Assembly (NCBI RefSeq): GCF_023065955.2
Contig: NC_079873.1
Coordinates: forward strand, 12,724,566 to 12,788,565
DNA from: Ursus arctos
Lineage: Eukaryota > Chordata > Mammalia > Carnivora > Ursidae
Length of the DNA stretch: 64,000 nucleotides
Reading direction: 5' to 3'
Part shown: positions 11,701 to 26,800 of the stretch, in pieces
Numbering within the stretch: the first letter of the stretch is position 1
How the letters are laid out: every line of letters begins with the position of its first letter
Position numbers and translations under genes: made by a program
Notes under the pieces: generated by a model
Told to the model about the DNA's origin: nothing
Database searches by the model: none
What the model saw: the letters and a program-made list of their open reading frames with translations, nothing else

Positions 11701-14700
11701 ACTTTTTGAGAAACAGCCAGATGTTTTTCCAAAGTGGTCACACCATTTTACATTCCTACCAACAGTGTGTCCTCACCAACACTTGTTATTATGTGTCTTT
11801 TTTTTTTTAAGATTTTATTTATTTAACAGAGAGAGAGAGAGCACAAGCAGGGAGAGCAGCAGGCAGAGGGAGAAGCAGACTCCCCACTGAGCAGGGAGTC
11901 CAACGCGGGGGCTCCATCCCAGGACCCTGGGATCATGACCTGAGCTGAAGGCAGACACTTAACTGAGCCACCCAGGCGCCCCTATTACCTGTCTTTTGTT
12001 TGCAACCATTCTAGTGGGTATGAGGTGGTATCACTTTGTGTTTTTGTTTTTGTTTTTTTTTAAAGATTTTATTTATTTATGTGACAGAGAGACAGCCAGC
12101 GAGAGAGGGAACACAAGCAGGGGGAGTGGGAGAGGAAGAAGCAGGCTCCCAGCGGAGGAGCCCGATGTGGGACTTGATCCCGGAACGCCGGGATCACGCC
12201 CTGAGCCGAAGGCAGATGCTTAACGACTGCGCTATCCAGGCGCCCCCACTTTGTGGTTTTGATTTGCATTTCCCTGATGACAAATGATGTTGAACAGCTT
12301 TTCATTTGTTTATTGGCCATTTGTGTATCTTTTTTTGGAGAGATGTCTTTTCAGAATCTTTGCCATTATTTAATATTCAGTTGTAAGAATTCTTTATACA
12401 TTCTAGATAGAAGTACCTTGTTTGATATCTGATTTCATCTGTACTTATGTTATCTGTTATCTTATTTTTTGTCCTGTCCATTAGAATGTAAGCTCCCTGA
12501 CAGGAGAGAGACTGTGCGTGTCTTTTCCCCTTCCATCTCCAGTGCATATCAGATACAAAATAAGTATGAAGGAATGGATGGCCAGTTCCCAATGCAAAGA
12601 GGACCAAAAATGGCCTATACTCAGCAAATTGTTCCCTAATTGTAGTGACACTGTTGGTAGCCTACCCAACATTGATTCGCATTGGTCCTCCCTCCAAACA
12701 GAACCCTGGACTTTTGCCGGCATCTACGCCACCCCCACAGGACCCATGGAACTCCATCTCCCCCATTCTAGAAGTTGGCCCTGACTAGTCTAAGCCAAAC
12801 ATGATGAACCCATCCTTGTTGGCTGATGAATGATGCAAGAACCCAGGTTTAACCCTGGTTTAGCTTTGCCCTTGCGGTGATTAGTAGTTCATCACAGGTG
12901 GGCCGGTAATCTATACTGATCCAATCAGACTGAAGAACAACTTCCACGTCTAAGAGAGATGCATGTTGCCTCAGCTGCTGCTGGTAACCGTCTCGCAACT
13001 AGGGGGGAGACCAGCCTAAGGGTGAGGCAAACACACAGAAAAAGGTAAGGCCAGGAGAATCCCAGAAATAGTAGAAGCCCTGATCATACCATGCCTGGAG
13101 CCTACCCAGCCTTTGAACTACCTATTACCTGATATAACAGATTTCCTTATTGTTGAGGCTGGTTTGAGTGAACAGTGAGCAGGGATTTTGATCCTTCCTA
13201 ACCAAAAGCATCATAATTGATACTTCGATAATCCTGATAGAGACAGTCTGCATTTTGAGGAACCTATGCTTCTCATGTGACAATCTCAACAATGACTCTT
13301 ATTAATCATGTGACACTAAGCCTCATGCTCAATGTAGACTTCTGAAGAGGTTCCCAAATGAAGAATCCATTATGTGATAGTCAGAGATGCACCCTTATCC
13401 CGAGAGGCATATGATTCAGAAGATGTAAGTTCCCTTTCCCCAAACCCGCCAAAATAAACGGCAGGGGTTAAGGATAAGGATGATGCCCTTATCTTGGTCT
13501 AGGAGACAACAGTTAGGGTAACCTAGAACCCTGATGTGTCCTGTGTACAGATATGTAAAGATTTTGCCTTTGAAAAGCCAAGAAGGACAGAGTGTCCCCA
13601 GCCCGATTCACTTCCTCTGGTAAATTTGGCATGACGCCCCTGAGCCTGATGGGTACCACCGAGCTGGACACCTTTTCCAGAGGTCGGCCTGTAATCACTG
13701 GAGTTCCTCGAGCTAAGCATCTACATTCCACAGTAATTCAGTGTGTAGACCATACCTCATACCGATGTCTGTGTCTTTCTTCTATAAAAGGAACATCACC
13801 ATAAAGTTTCCCTGTAAAGATACAAGAGTGAAATTAATATCAAAGTAATCAGCTTTGGAACCACAACCAGAGCATGAAGGATGTCTCTGGTCTCTGGCCA
13901 TAAATCAGAGGCCTAAAAATTACCTGGATTCCAGGTAGTCATCTAGATTTTCTTCTCGTACAGTACAGAACAGCAATAGTTTCTTTGAAACCCTGAAGCA
14001 ATTCTCCAGTAAGCCATCAGTGCTGCATAAAGGGAAGCCCTCTGTTATACTAGCCCACCATGGAGTCCAGCAGATGGGCCCTCTTTTCCACACCTGCCTG
14101 CAGCTAAGTACTGAGAGGCAGAGCAACGTCTACGCCATCGCTCCTGTGCAGACTCATAACACAGGCTCATTTTACAAAAGAAAAAAATGAAACCAAAGGA
14201 ATGGAAATGAAACGGAAGGACTTGCCCAAAGCCCCACCCCGCTGGCAGCGCAGTCCGATCTTGAGCCCAGGCCCCCTCACACCTGGTCCGTGCTTTCTCC
14301 ACCACACCAGCTGCCTCTGTGGACCTGCCAAATTGGTTTATACCCCACCTTAAAAAGAGGCCCGTCCTTTGACTGTAAAAATTCGACCTCTAAGAATTTA
14401 CCCCAGAAAACAGAAATGAAGACAGAGAGTTCACCACGAAGATGTGCACTGCTTCGTTATTTAACAGAGAAACAACTGGAACCAAGCTGAGCACCGGGAA
14501 TTGAGGACTGCTGGATTCAATGAGAGCACAGCTATACCAACAATTCTTAACCAGGAGCGCGCGGCTGACGATCATGTGTCACTAAAACGTGCCATGTCGC
14601 TGTGCGTGCCGCAGCCCAGAACAGCATGTTGGGCATGACCTATTTAGCAGTCCAGTGACTGCGGTGTCGGGTGGATGGGAATGGCATCGGGCACCAGACC

Positions 14701-17700
14701 CCTCTCAAGAACAGGCCCCCCTGGATCACGTGGAGAAGCAGGACGGCACCAGCACCAAGTGGGTGATAGCCCTGCAGCAAGGGGAGGGGGCCAGCCACCA
14801 CTCCCTCAGCGCCAGCCCTCGTGACGCAGAGCCCTGGCACACAGCCAAGGGAGGAGACCTGCCAGCAGCGCTGGGACACATCGTCCAACTCCAGCAGAAT
14901 CCGGAGCAGCGCTCGGTGCCACGGGCACGGGATTGTCAGACTCTCCAAGACGCCAGAAGGCTGTGGGGCAGGGTGTTTCCACCAAGAGAGACCAAATGCC
15001 TCGTGTCTCCCTCGAGCTTCTGACTTGGCCAAAGAAAGCGCAAATCGGTTGTATTCTCCAATGACTCGATATGCTCGTTTATCAAGATTGAACTTCTATT
15101 TTGCGATTCTGTCCATATAGACACAACTCCCTGGGGATGATGTTAATCACAGTGAATATTTACCACATGCGTTTTAGAAAAATTGGAAATAGTGGGGACA
15201 GGAAGTTACTTCGAGAGAGCTCCAACATGCCACTGAGCGGGCGGTCTTTCAAGACAGAGCCTTTGGGGGCGCCTGGGTGGCTCAGTCGTTAAGCATCTGC
15301 CTTTGGCTCAGGGCGTGATCCCAGGGTCCTGGGATGGAGCCCCACATCAGGCTCCTCTGCTGGGAGCCTGCTTCTTCCTCTCCCACTCCCCCTGCTTGTG
15401 TTCCCTCTCTCGCTGGCTGTCTCTCTCTCTGTCAAATAAATAAATAAAATCTTTAAAAAAAAAAAAAAAGACAGAGCCTTTGTACTCAAACAATTGGTTC
15501 ATAAAAATGAAAGGAAAAAATGGAAACTAGTAGCACAATAAAGTCCAGTTGGAAGAAATAGAAGCACATATGTCATTGTGAAGTTACAAGAAAAATCATT
15601 TGAAAGCTCTGGACCTAATTTTGAGGGGATCCTGATTCCCTTATGACCTCTGACTTTGTGATTGATCTTTTCCTCCTGTGGTCCAAAATTTCTTCTCTGC
15701 TTTCTGCATTACAACGGATGACTTAGAAACCCAATAATAGAGCCTGCCAATATTAACAGATGGTGAAGAAAACAGCAAACATCTCCGAAATTAGGATATA
15801 AGGAATTATATCTTCGAGTCAACAGGGCCAGCAGGATATAGGGCGACCTTTTGAAACTGAATGGCCTGCGCATATTGCCTGGCTTAAGGCAGATTTTGTG
15901 GTTGCTGAAATATCTCAAAGGTGATAGGAAGACAGGGGTGGTGTAGTGACTCTGGAACCAGGCCACCTACACCATTGAATGGATGTGTGGCTTGGGCAAG
16001 CTATTTCACCTCTCTGCCTCAGCTTCTTCATCTGTAAAATGGGGATTGTGATAGCCCTATTTCATAGGGTTGTTGCGAGGATCAAAGCACTTGGAACAGT
16101 AAGTAAACCATGTGACTGCTAGTGTTATCTCTAGACTATGAAATCCAAGTAGAAAGAATGGAAGCCAGAACATAAGCTCGGCAAGATAATGGACAAGATA
16201 AGGACCAATCCCCTCAATTCTTGCAACCAGTGTCTAGCACATAAGCAGATACTTAATAAACATTTGTTTAACGAATGGAGCATTCTCCCTCTCCCTCTCT
16301 CTCTCTCCATATATATTATATATATATGGTATATATATATAATATGTATGGTATATAATGAAACACATTTTCAGAACTTAGGAAATATTGTTTCGTGCAC
16401 TCAAATTCTTACCTGATCACTTACAAATCTCTCGAGAATGAATTTACAAAACTAATCCATTGCCATATCCATGAAAAAAATTAAAATTTCCTTTATAACT
16501 CTATGTTGAGAATAAGCTCAGAATGTTACCAGTCCAATTCTATTTGAAAATACCTTAAAAACAACCTAAAACCAAGAATGCTCATTCCGGGGCCCTGGCC
16601 CCAGGAATTCTGATTTGGTTACTCTCAGGGGAGGGCCTGGGCATGTGGGTTTTTACAAAGCACCACGAGCAACTCCCTGATCCACACTGTCACTGAAAAT
16701 GCTGTAGGAGGACAATCAGAGAGAACCAGTGACAAGGCAAGACGCTAGCTGCTACTGACTGCAGAGTGAATCCAGGTGTGGAGTGAAAAGACTGAGGGGT
16801 AGATATGCCATGTTGTGAGGAGCAGGTCTCTGGATGTATTTATCAAGCACTCGTGCCATGCGATGATCTTAGGCACTGGGGGAAATCCTCAACAAAACGG
16901 CACAGCCTTCTTTTCTATCCTAGTCTTTCTGGAGACAAAATCAAATGCAACGGAGATTAACTACACACAAGCTTAATGTTCCCTTAAGAAGCAAGTGGGG
17001 GTGGGGCGGTGCTGGCTCGCTCAGTCAGTTAAGCATCTGCCTTGGGCTCCGGTCAGGTCGTGATCTGGGGGTCCTGGGATCGAGTCCTGCATCATTGGGC
17101 TCCCTGCTCAGTGGGGAGTGTGCTTCTCCCTCTCCTTCTGCCCCTCTCCCTGCTCGTGTGCACACTCTCTCTCAGATAAATAAATAAAATCTTAAAAAAA
17201 TAATAAAAAGAAGCAAGTGTCTGCAGAGCTTTAAAGAAAGGCAACTGATAGAAAGAAGTCTTAGGACCTACAAAATGTCCCAAAGTAGGCAGCAAGACAC
17301 CGATAGTGCGTACAATAGGGCTCTGAGAAACAAAAACACTGCCAGTTCCCACCATCTCCTTCTCTAATTTGCTTATTCTGTCTCCTACATGATATATTCT
17401 TAACCCATGCACGGTCCTGCCCACCCCCACCGACATATTAGTAATCCTAGCAACTAAACCTGATTGATTTTTCTCTGCTTTTCCGAGCCAAAATTTCCCC
17501 TTCAAAAAGCTATATAAAGCTAAAAGGTGGAAGCAACCCAAACGTCCATGGACAGAAGATGGATAAACAAGAATGGTCTACCCATACAATGGAATATTAT
17601 TCAGCCTTCAATAGGAAGTGAATCCTGACCGTGCTACAACGTGGATAAACCGTGAGGACGTTACATTAAGTGAAATAAGCCAGTCACAAAAAGACAAATA

Positions 17701-20700
17701 CTGGATGATTCCACTTAACACAGGGTCCCTACGGTAGTCAAATTCACAGAGACACAAAGCAGAATGATGGTTGCCAAGGGCTGCAGCAGGGGGAATAGAA
17801 AGTTGTTAAAGGGGTACAGGGTTTCAGTTTTGCAAGATGAAAAAGTTCAGGAGATTGGTTGCACAGCCATGTAAATATGCTTAACATTACCGAACTCTAC
17901 ACTTAAAAATGGTTAAGACGGGGGACGCCTGGTGTCTCAGTCAGTGAAGCGTCTGCCTTCGGCCCAGGTCATGATCCTAGGGTCCTGGGATCAAGTCCCA
18001 CCTCGGGCTTCTTGCTCGGTGGGGAGCCTGCTTCTCCCTCTCCCTCTGACCCTCCCTCTGCTTATGCTCTCTCTGACAAATAAATAAATAAAATATTTTT
18101 TTAAAAATGGTTAAGATGGTAAATTTGATGTTACATGTATTCTACCACAATTAAAACTTGAAAAAGTAAAGGCTATACAGCCCCATTCTTGTCCCCACCA
18201 TTCCCTCTTCCCCAACTTACCATTTAATCCCAACTTCCCATCCCCATCCTTTGCAACTTGGCTTTTGTCCCTGTTATTTTACTGCACTGCTCTCAAAAAA
18301 CCCAGCAGATGTGTCTTCAGTTGGGACCCGAGTGACTCCCCTTTCCCCATCTGTCACCACTGCTCCTCTGTGCATTCTCCCTGCCCCATTTACCAGCTCT
18401 TCATCCTCAACTGGGGACACGTGCCCAGAGCTGTAGCCTCCCTTCTTCCCCCAGTTTCACTCCTGAAAGCCATCCCCCCCCATACTCTTGACCCCCATTC
18501 TGTACCTTCTGATCCTTATCTTTCACCTGGGCTGCACATTTCCTATTTCCAGGGGGCTAGAAGAAATCACCCATGGCATGTCCAAAAGGTAAAATCACTA
18601 CTTGATGGGCTTCGTTACCTCTTCCCTCCAGGCAGAACTGCCTTGCCTTTGCCCAAACATCTTTTAACTGCTGCACCAATGTCTTAATTTGACTCACTTT
18701 TAAGACTGCCCAGAACCGTGCCCTGTGCTAATTAGGCACTACCGAGGCTAGAGTTCTCTGGGTATGTGCAAGGGTCTGCTGGTGTTCGTCTAATTCAGAG
18801 TTCCCAAGAGGCTGCCCAGGGTACAGATATTTGGTGTATTTGGCTTGCATGGTGTTGGCCAACACAGTGCTTTAAAACTCTGAATAAGTTGCCAACATTT
18901 GGAAACCAGGAGATTTGTCATAAAACTCCAGATCCAGATTCTCTTGAAAATTTAGAAGACTGGCAACAGTGAATCCACAGTTCTTCATGCAACTATCAGT
19001 TTTAGCAGTCACTCCTTTGATGGGTCAAGGGCTTGTCAATTTGCCCCAGTTCCCACCACTCTCTACCGCCTCTCTAACTCTAAGGCCTGCCGTAGCTGCC
19101 ACTGATTGGTGAGCTTAAGCTGTGGCATTTCTTACACCTGGCTGTTTGACTCGTTTATGTTCCCAGCCCAGTCCTACCGGCCCGGCTGCTCAGTCCGATG
19201 TTGATTCAGCTGGTGTGTCCCTCCTCGAGCCAAGCATGTGGTTTCAGACTAGCTTTCAGAAGTCAGAGGTGGGGTCTTCACTTTCTGCACTCCCTGCTCT
19301 TCTCCCACAAGACACTCCTCCTGAGACTTGTGGAACCCTGTCTTGGGGCTCTCAGCACAAGGCAGCTTTCAGCTCTGCGAGCTGTCTGGGTCTTTCTATT
19401 CCCTCTTTAATTAAGGTCCAGCTATTTGATATAGTGAGGTGGTCAAGAGTTCAGGCTCAGAAATGAGATGAGTGACTTTCTACCAAATGACTTAAGCTGG
19501 CTAAGATGCCTTTCTCTCTCATGCAAAATCCGACCGTCTCCTAAGGGTGTTGAAAGGAATAACTGAAACAATGCACAGACCGTCCTCATTACTGATGCTT
19601 AGAAAGTGCATAATTGGGGCCAGCCACCATCTTTCTCCTTCTTTATTTTTACTTTTGGATTTTGACATACTGCTTCTTCAGTTTTTATAAAACATTTCTT
19701 TTTGTTTTTTAAGATTTTATTTATTTATTTATTTGATGGGGAGAGAGAGAGCACGAGTAGGGGGGGCAGCAGGCAGAGGGAACGGGAGAAGCAGACACCC
19801 CACTGAGCAGGGGGCTTGATCCCAGGACCCCAGGATCATGACCTGAGCCGAAGGCAGATGCTTAACAACTGAGCCACCCAGGCGCCCCAAAACATTTCTT
19901 TAAAGCATCTAAACTCCTCCTCTTTCCCTAATTTTATTTTTTGTGATCTGCTTTTATCTCAATTTGCTAGTATAAAAATGCTAATTTTCTAGTTTTAAAA
20001 TGTGAATCCTTGCCTTTAACTTCACATTACGGCGTCACATTTTTTTCATTGCTTGTAGTTCTTTCCCCCCACCCTGACTTAGTATTCTTATCCCATTTTT
20101 AACATCTCTTTTCTTAGATTTTTTGGTATGCTTCTGCTAGTCCATATTAGCACGTAGGGAGCAAGGAGCCCAGAACAGAGGGACTGGAGAGAACGTGTAA
20201 GGCAAGGGGGATGCCTGCTCCCCTTCTCCTCGGGCTTACCCCTTCACCCCTCCCCCTGTCCTAGTGGACCCCATTCTTTTTAGTATTTTAAAATTTTTTT
20301 TAGTATAGCTGACTGACATACAATGTTACATTCATTTCAGGAGTACAACACAGTGATTCAATATCTCTTATGTTATGCTGTGTTCACCCCAAGTGTAGCT
20401 ACCATCTGTCACCATACGACACCATTACAATACCAGTGACTACACTCCCTCTACTTATTCCCATGACTTATTCATTCCATGACTGGAAGCCTATACCTCC
20501 CTCTGCCCTTCACCCATTCTGCCTATACCCCCACCCCTTCCCCTCTGGCAACCGTCAGTTCGTTCTCTGTATTGATAGATATAATTCTGCTTTTCATTAT
20601 TTATTCATTTGTTTTGTTTTTTAGATTCCACATTATGAGTGAAATCATATGGTATTTGTCTTTCTCAGACTGAGTTATAGCACTTAGCATAATACCTCCT

Positions 20701-20762
20701 AGATCCATCCATGTTGTTGCAAATGGCAAGATCTCGTCCTTTTTTATGGCTGAGTAATATTC

Positions 20763-20804
<42 letters not shown>

Positions 20805-23800
20805 CACAACCTCTTTATCCATTCATCAATCGATGGATGCTTAGGTTGCTTCCATATCTTGGCTGTTGTAAATAATACTGTCATAAACATAGGGGTGCAT
20901 GTATATTTTTTAAATTAGTGTTTTCATTTTCTTTGGGTAAATTCCCAGTAGTGGAATTACTGGATCATATGGTATTTTAATACTAGGTCATACCCTGAGC
21001 TTTGAGAGACTCACAGGTCTCACTGTATTGACAATACACCCTTCACATTAATGATCCTAACAGCCACACTTGAATAGTGCTTTTTCTGTGCCAGGCACTG
21101 AAGGACTCACAGGTATAACTGATTTAACCCTCACAAGAACCCCTTGAGGCAGGAGGCATTCTGATATCCGTCTTCCCGATGCGGAAACTGCAGTGTAGTG
21201 CGCTAAGTCGCTACACAGCCAGGGACGGAGGGCTGGGGCTGGGGCAGTGGGGCTGGGCTGTTCACCACTCCACTAGCTCCCATGGGTGAAGTGCTCGGCA
21301 CAGAGCCTGTCCAGTAAGCGACATATAAATGCCTCCTGTTGTCATGATTAAAGGAGCTATGTTATGTCCCAGACCTGTAAGCCCCCGTATCCGCAAATAC
21401 AACTTACAGAATGGTTTCCCCAGCAAAAGGCAAGAAGGAACAGGGAGAGAGCTACCCTGCAGCGTGGACCATCAGCAGGGAGGAGGGGAGGCTGGCCAGC
21501 TGGCGCACTCCGCTCAGGAGGCCTACCACACTCCCTTCCCATCGGTCTCAGCACGACAAATTACCATGGCATGGACTTGCAGCGTCCCTAAATCCCTGGT
21601 GACCTCTTTTAAACTGTTTTGTAAATCACCTCATTAACTGAGCCAAGGCTTTTTGTATGGCATGATTATTTTCTTACACTTCCAACAATCTAATCACACC
21701 AAGAACTAGAAGCTGTTTTTCTCTATCAATGCCTTGATAAGAGATAAGAAAGCAAAAGCAATTTTTCTAGCCAGTGAAAATTTGTTCCACCTTATCCCCT
21801 TTTCCTTCAGTTCCTTCAAATTTGAGACTGACCACTCTGCATTTCCAACACCATGAATTTAACCCAGATCCTTAACACTGGGACTCACTCCATACCTCCC
21901 TAATTGTCCTGTTGCGTGTTCTCTCAGAACAAAACCCTTTTTCTCTTACAATAAGGCAGAACCAAGTGTTTTAGCCAAGTCCTCCCCGTTATTATGAGGA
22001 AATGCAGAGAACAACCCCAAAAGGAATTAAATCTTTTCCTAAAGCATTCAATTTCCATTGGCCCTGGCCTCCTCCAGCCTAGATTCTGGCACACTCCTGC
22101 CAGCATCATCCTGAGGAGCTCTCCCCATCCTCCACTGTCTGCTGATGTCTGCCTGTATCAAGTCTCACTGTCCCCTTGTTGTCTTCCCTGAGGATGAGGG
22201 TCATCTTCTCAGAACTCTGATGGAGAGTCACAAGGGCCTGGTCTCCAGTTGGATACACTGCACAGAGTTTCTCAAACTGCATATTAAATATGAGATTGCT
22301 TTAAAGTGACTTTACTCTAGCATTCCTACCAGTGCACATACACACCTGATCGGGCAGCATTAAAACATGCTACCTGCATGGTCCAAACTGCATATTCTTT
22401 TTTTTTTTTTTTTAAGATTTTATTTCTTTATTTGACAGAGAGAGAGACAGAGAGAGGGAACACAAGCAGGGGGAGTGGGAGAGGAAGAAGCAGGCTCCCA
22501 GCAGAAGAGCCCGATGCGGGACTCAATCCCAAGCCCTGAGCCGAAGGCAGACGCCTAACGACTGAGCCACCCAGGAGCCCCTCAAAAAGCATATTCTTTC
22601 TGGTAGGTGGCAGTTAGGTTTGAAAACCACACTCAGCACAGACAAAAACATGCTTCCTTTCTGGATCTCTCAGCAACATGTCTGGGACCTGACCAAAAAA
22701 ATTACGCCTGGGGACTGTAATGTTTTGGAAACAATAACCATCAGACAAGTTGTCAGCCACCCCCTTAATGAGCTCAGAACCTTGTCTGAATTGTTTTGTA
22801 CTTTACTATGTTCCCATCTCTCACACTCAGTTGAGTGCCACAAGCAAAACGATAAAGTTTATTTTTGGAGTCTCAAAACCCTCTCATAACAAAGTTCCCC
22901 AGTGCTTTCCCAGGCTCCTCTCTCACCTGAGCCTGACCCACTCTATCTCTAACCATACCTCTTTCCAGATTTCTCACTCTTGAAAGCACCCCATTTAATA
23001 CTTACCTGGTCTGCACAATTTCTCCCTGCTTTTCAGATGTCATCTAATGAGTTAATCAACCAAGTAATGGTCTCACTATGAGACAAGTCCTGCCATCTAT
23101 GTATGCAGATAAAAAGTTGTTTTGGAAAATTGAGGTGTAATTTACATGAAATGAAATATACATATCTGAAGGGTAGAGCTGTTGATCAGAGTTTAACAAT
23201 AGCAAAATGCATGTTTTAAGAGTTGCATTTTTGGAGAGTGATTGTCATGGTGGGCTGTGGAGCCAGAGCCATCTGTTGGAGTAGAAGACTTGGAACCATG
23301 TAAGAAGAGTGGTCCGGGCCTGTTCTGACCACCCACTGACCATGAGCCACTTCCCCTCTGTGCCCTCCATTTCCTTGCTGAAAAATATTGATTGGGTCAA
23401 ATGGCTACTGAAAGCCCTCTTGACCTTATTCTGTCACTAAATAGGATATTTAGGCAGGCAAGTGGACAAGATGGGAGATGTCCTTGAACGCTCCCCAGGA
23501 GGGTAACAGCCTCACTGCCTGGGCCTTACGCTTCATTCAGTCTGCGCTGCTTTTGTGTAGACCACGGTTTGGCAAGCCAGGGCAACTCTGAGGCAAAACA
23601 GGTTTCCCCTGTTTTTGTTTAGCCCTCGAATTTAGAATGGTTTTTACATTTTCAAATGGTTGAAAAAAAATCAAAAGAAGAATGATATTTCATGACGCAT
23701 GAAAATTACATGAAATCCACATTTCAGTGCCCATAAATAAAGTGATATAAATTGGAATGTAGCCACGCTCGTTCATTTACAAATTTGCCTATGGCTGCTT

Positions 23801-26800
23801 TTACACTACAATGGCAGAGTCGAGCTGTTGCATCAAAGACCATGTGACCCCCCAAAGCTGAAAATATGTACTATCTGGGCTTTTACAGAGAAAGTTTATA
23901 AACCCCTGGTTTAGGCCATTTAGGTTATAGACTTTGGGCTGGCAGATCCCTCCCCTCCCATGTTTAAGTGTTAGAGGGAACACGGGCACTATATACACAA
24001 GTAAATCAACATTTTAGGGGGGAACTTTCCACTTTGTAGTAATGAAAAGAAATGCAAAATAGAGTACACTAATAAAGGGCCCTTTTTGTTCTTGCTAGTA
24101 GAGCAAAAAGAAAAATAATAAAAATACTAGCAAAAAGACTAGAGAAAGCAAGAACAGTACAGTATAGTTAACATCACTATGAACTGGTTCACCTCTTCCT
24201 TCAAACAATCCGGCAGAATTATCAGTCATAAAAGTGTTCATACCCTTTGACCTAATAGTCCGACTCCTGGAAATCTATCCTAAGGAAACAATCAAAAGAA
24301 CATAAACACTGTGTCAAGATGTCTGCATCAGTATTTTTTTAACAAAATGTTGGAAACAACCTGCTATGTTTAGCAGTAAGAAATCAATCAGTAGATTATG
24401 GTTCCTTAATTCAATGAAATATTATATGCCCAAGTAATAAACACAAACACTAGGTACATGAAACAACATTCTACAAAAGGCTATATAAAAACTAAGCATG
24501 ATAGATAAAGTTTTGAAAACATCATGAATATGCAATTAATACTAAGATGAAGTGTTACAGAAAAAATATCGTACTTGTGAAGCCCTGTGAACCAGCTTTG
24601 ACAATTCCCCACACACTGTCCTTAGTCCTTTAATAAGAAAAAGCCTTTGTAGGCGAGGACAGCACACATATCCAGAACGCAGGACAAGTGCTGGGAAAAT
24701 TGGACAGCTACATGCAAAAGAATGAAACTTGACCACTATCTCACACCATACACAAAAATAAACTCCAAATGGATGAAAGACCTCGATGTGAGACAGGAAT
24801 CCATCAAAATTCTAGAGGAGAACATAGGCAGCAACCTCTACGACATCAGCCAAAGCAACCTTTTTCATGACACATCCCCAAAGGCAAGAGAAACAAAAGA
24901 TAAAATGAATTTATGGGACTTCATCAAGATTAAAAGTTTCTGCACATCCAAGGAAACAGTCAGAAAAACTAAGAGGCAGCCCACGGAATGGGAGAATATA
25001 TTTGCAAATGACACTACAGATAAAGGACTGGTATCCAAGATCTACAAAGAACTTCTCAAACTCAATACATGAGAAACAAATAAACAAATCAAAAAATGGG
25101 CAGAAGATATGAACAGACACTTTTCCAATGAAGACATACAAATGGCTAACAGACACATGAAAAAATGTTCAAAATCATTAGCCATCAAGGAAATTCAAAT
25201 CAAAACCACACTGAGATACCACCTTACGCCAGTTAGAATGGCAAAAATAGACAAGGCAAGAAACAACAATTGTTGGAGAGGATGTGGAGAAAGGGGATCC
25301 CTCCTACATTGTTGGTGGGAATGCAAGTTGGTACAGCCACTCTGGAAAACCGTGTGGAGGTCCCTTAAAAAGTTAAAAATTGAGCTACCCTATGATCCAG
25401 CCATTGCACTACTGGGTGTTTACCCCAAAGATACAGACGTAGTGAAGAGAAGGGCCATATGCACCCCAATGTTCATAGCAGCAATGTCCACAATAGCTAA
25501 ATCGTGGAAGGAGCCGAGATGCCCTGCAACAGATGACTGGATTAAGAAGTTGTGGTCCATATATACAATGGAATATTACTCAGCAATCAGAAAGAATGAG
25601 TTCTCAACATTTGCTACAACATGGACGGCACTGGAGGAGATAATGCTTAGTGAAATAAGTCAAGCAGAGAAAGACAACTATCATATGATTTCTCTCATCT
25701 ATGGAACATAAGAACTAGAATGATCAGTAGGGGAAGAAAGGGATAAAGAAAGGGGGGGTGATCAGAAGGGGGAATGAAACATGAGAGACTATGGACTATG
25801 AGAAACAAACTGAGGGCTACAGAGGGGAGGGGGGTGGGGGAATGGGATAGACCGGTGATGGGTAGTAAGGAGGGCACATATTGCATGGTGCACTGGGTGT
25901 TATACACAACTAATGAATCATCGAGCCTTACATCGAAAACCGGGGATGTACTGTATGGTGACTAACATAATATAATAAAAAATCATTATTAATAAAAAAA
26001 ATAAATAAATAAATAAATAAAAATAAACAAATAAAAAATAAAAAATAAAAAATAAAAAAAAGAACGCAGGACAGGAGTGAGCCTCTGGGAACATGTTTCT
26101 TACAAACAGAGCAAATGATGATTAGTACTTTGGTCCAAATCAATTTATACCTGTAATCTCCACTTTAGAAAACTCAAATTCAACTCATCTCATTGCATAC
26201 GTGAAATATGTACAGCTGTCTATATGTCAATCATGCCTCAGTAAAGTGGTTGAAAAAAAAGAAAAAACCCAAATTTCTAGTTTTCATGAACCTTAAGGAA
26301 CTAACAGGTGACTAAGAAAAAAAGAGGAATTTGTTCCTGATGAATATACAAATTAGAATCACTTTAGTAATCCAGCCATTGTGTCTACCAATATCTTTAG
26401 GCTTTGGTCCTATTTCAAAGCATTCTCTTTTACTAAAAAAAAACCCTTTATTTTTCTCTTTTTCCATTTAGTCCAGGGCATTGCAATCACCGGCCCATAA
26501 ATCAAATTTAAATAAGGAATGAATAGCATCAAATGCTTTCCATCAAAACTATACATGATTTTCAGAAGCTATGTATAGGCAAATGTATTTTGTTCCTACC
26601 ATCTTGCAGAAAGGTGCTGAATAGGAAAAAAAAAAAAAAAGACTAAAACAGTAATGGCCTGACTAGAGGAAAAAAATCCTGCAAAAGAAATATGCCAACT
26701 AGGGGGGAGAAACACACAAAATACTTCGATGCTATTTGTTCTTATATTTTTATGACACTCAGTAAAGCCATGCACAGTGGTCATATTCTTGTCTCTTATC

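Larger units (their letters stand above)
11150..12430 (-). mobile_element. Old L1 fragment interrupted by two SINEs
   Basis: Reverse complement of the L1 ORF2 end and 3' region. Recognisable parts are taacagctttattgaacta, agccctaggcaaccactaat and ggtgtttctacc, down to tttgatttgcatttccctga and the ttctagatagaagtac tail region. It is diverged and non-coding. Confidence 0.8.
10235..13755. other. CTPS2 intron with SINEs and old L1
   Basis: The intron holds one SINE (10383-10583) and an old minus-strand L1 (11150-12430) split by two further SINEs. Positions 12430-13755 look unique, and I see no gene. Confidence 0.7.

Noticed and set aside
12036..12287. Frames reading like [21 protein letters not shown], seen many times in the window
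   Set aside because: They are translations of the CAN SINE body and recur at every copy. They are not proteins.
14589..15032. Overlapping 144- and 130-codon frames on both strands
   Set aside because: GC-rich DNA open on both strands without a recognised domain, splice pattern or start context. Probably chance.
18265..18687. 140-codon plus-strand frame
   Set aside because: It lies in C/T-rich sequence that gives Pro/Ser/Leu-rich frames by composition. No homology is recognised.
25109..25711. 200-codon frame as a host gene
   Set aside because: It is the L1 ORF2 C-terminal part inside a truncated element with target duplications and poly(A).
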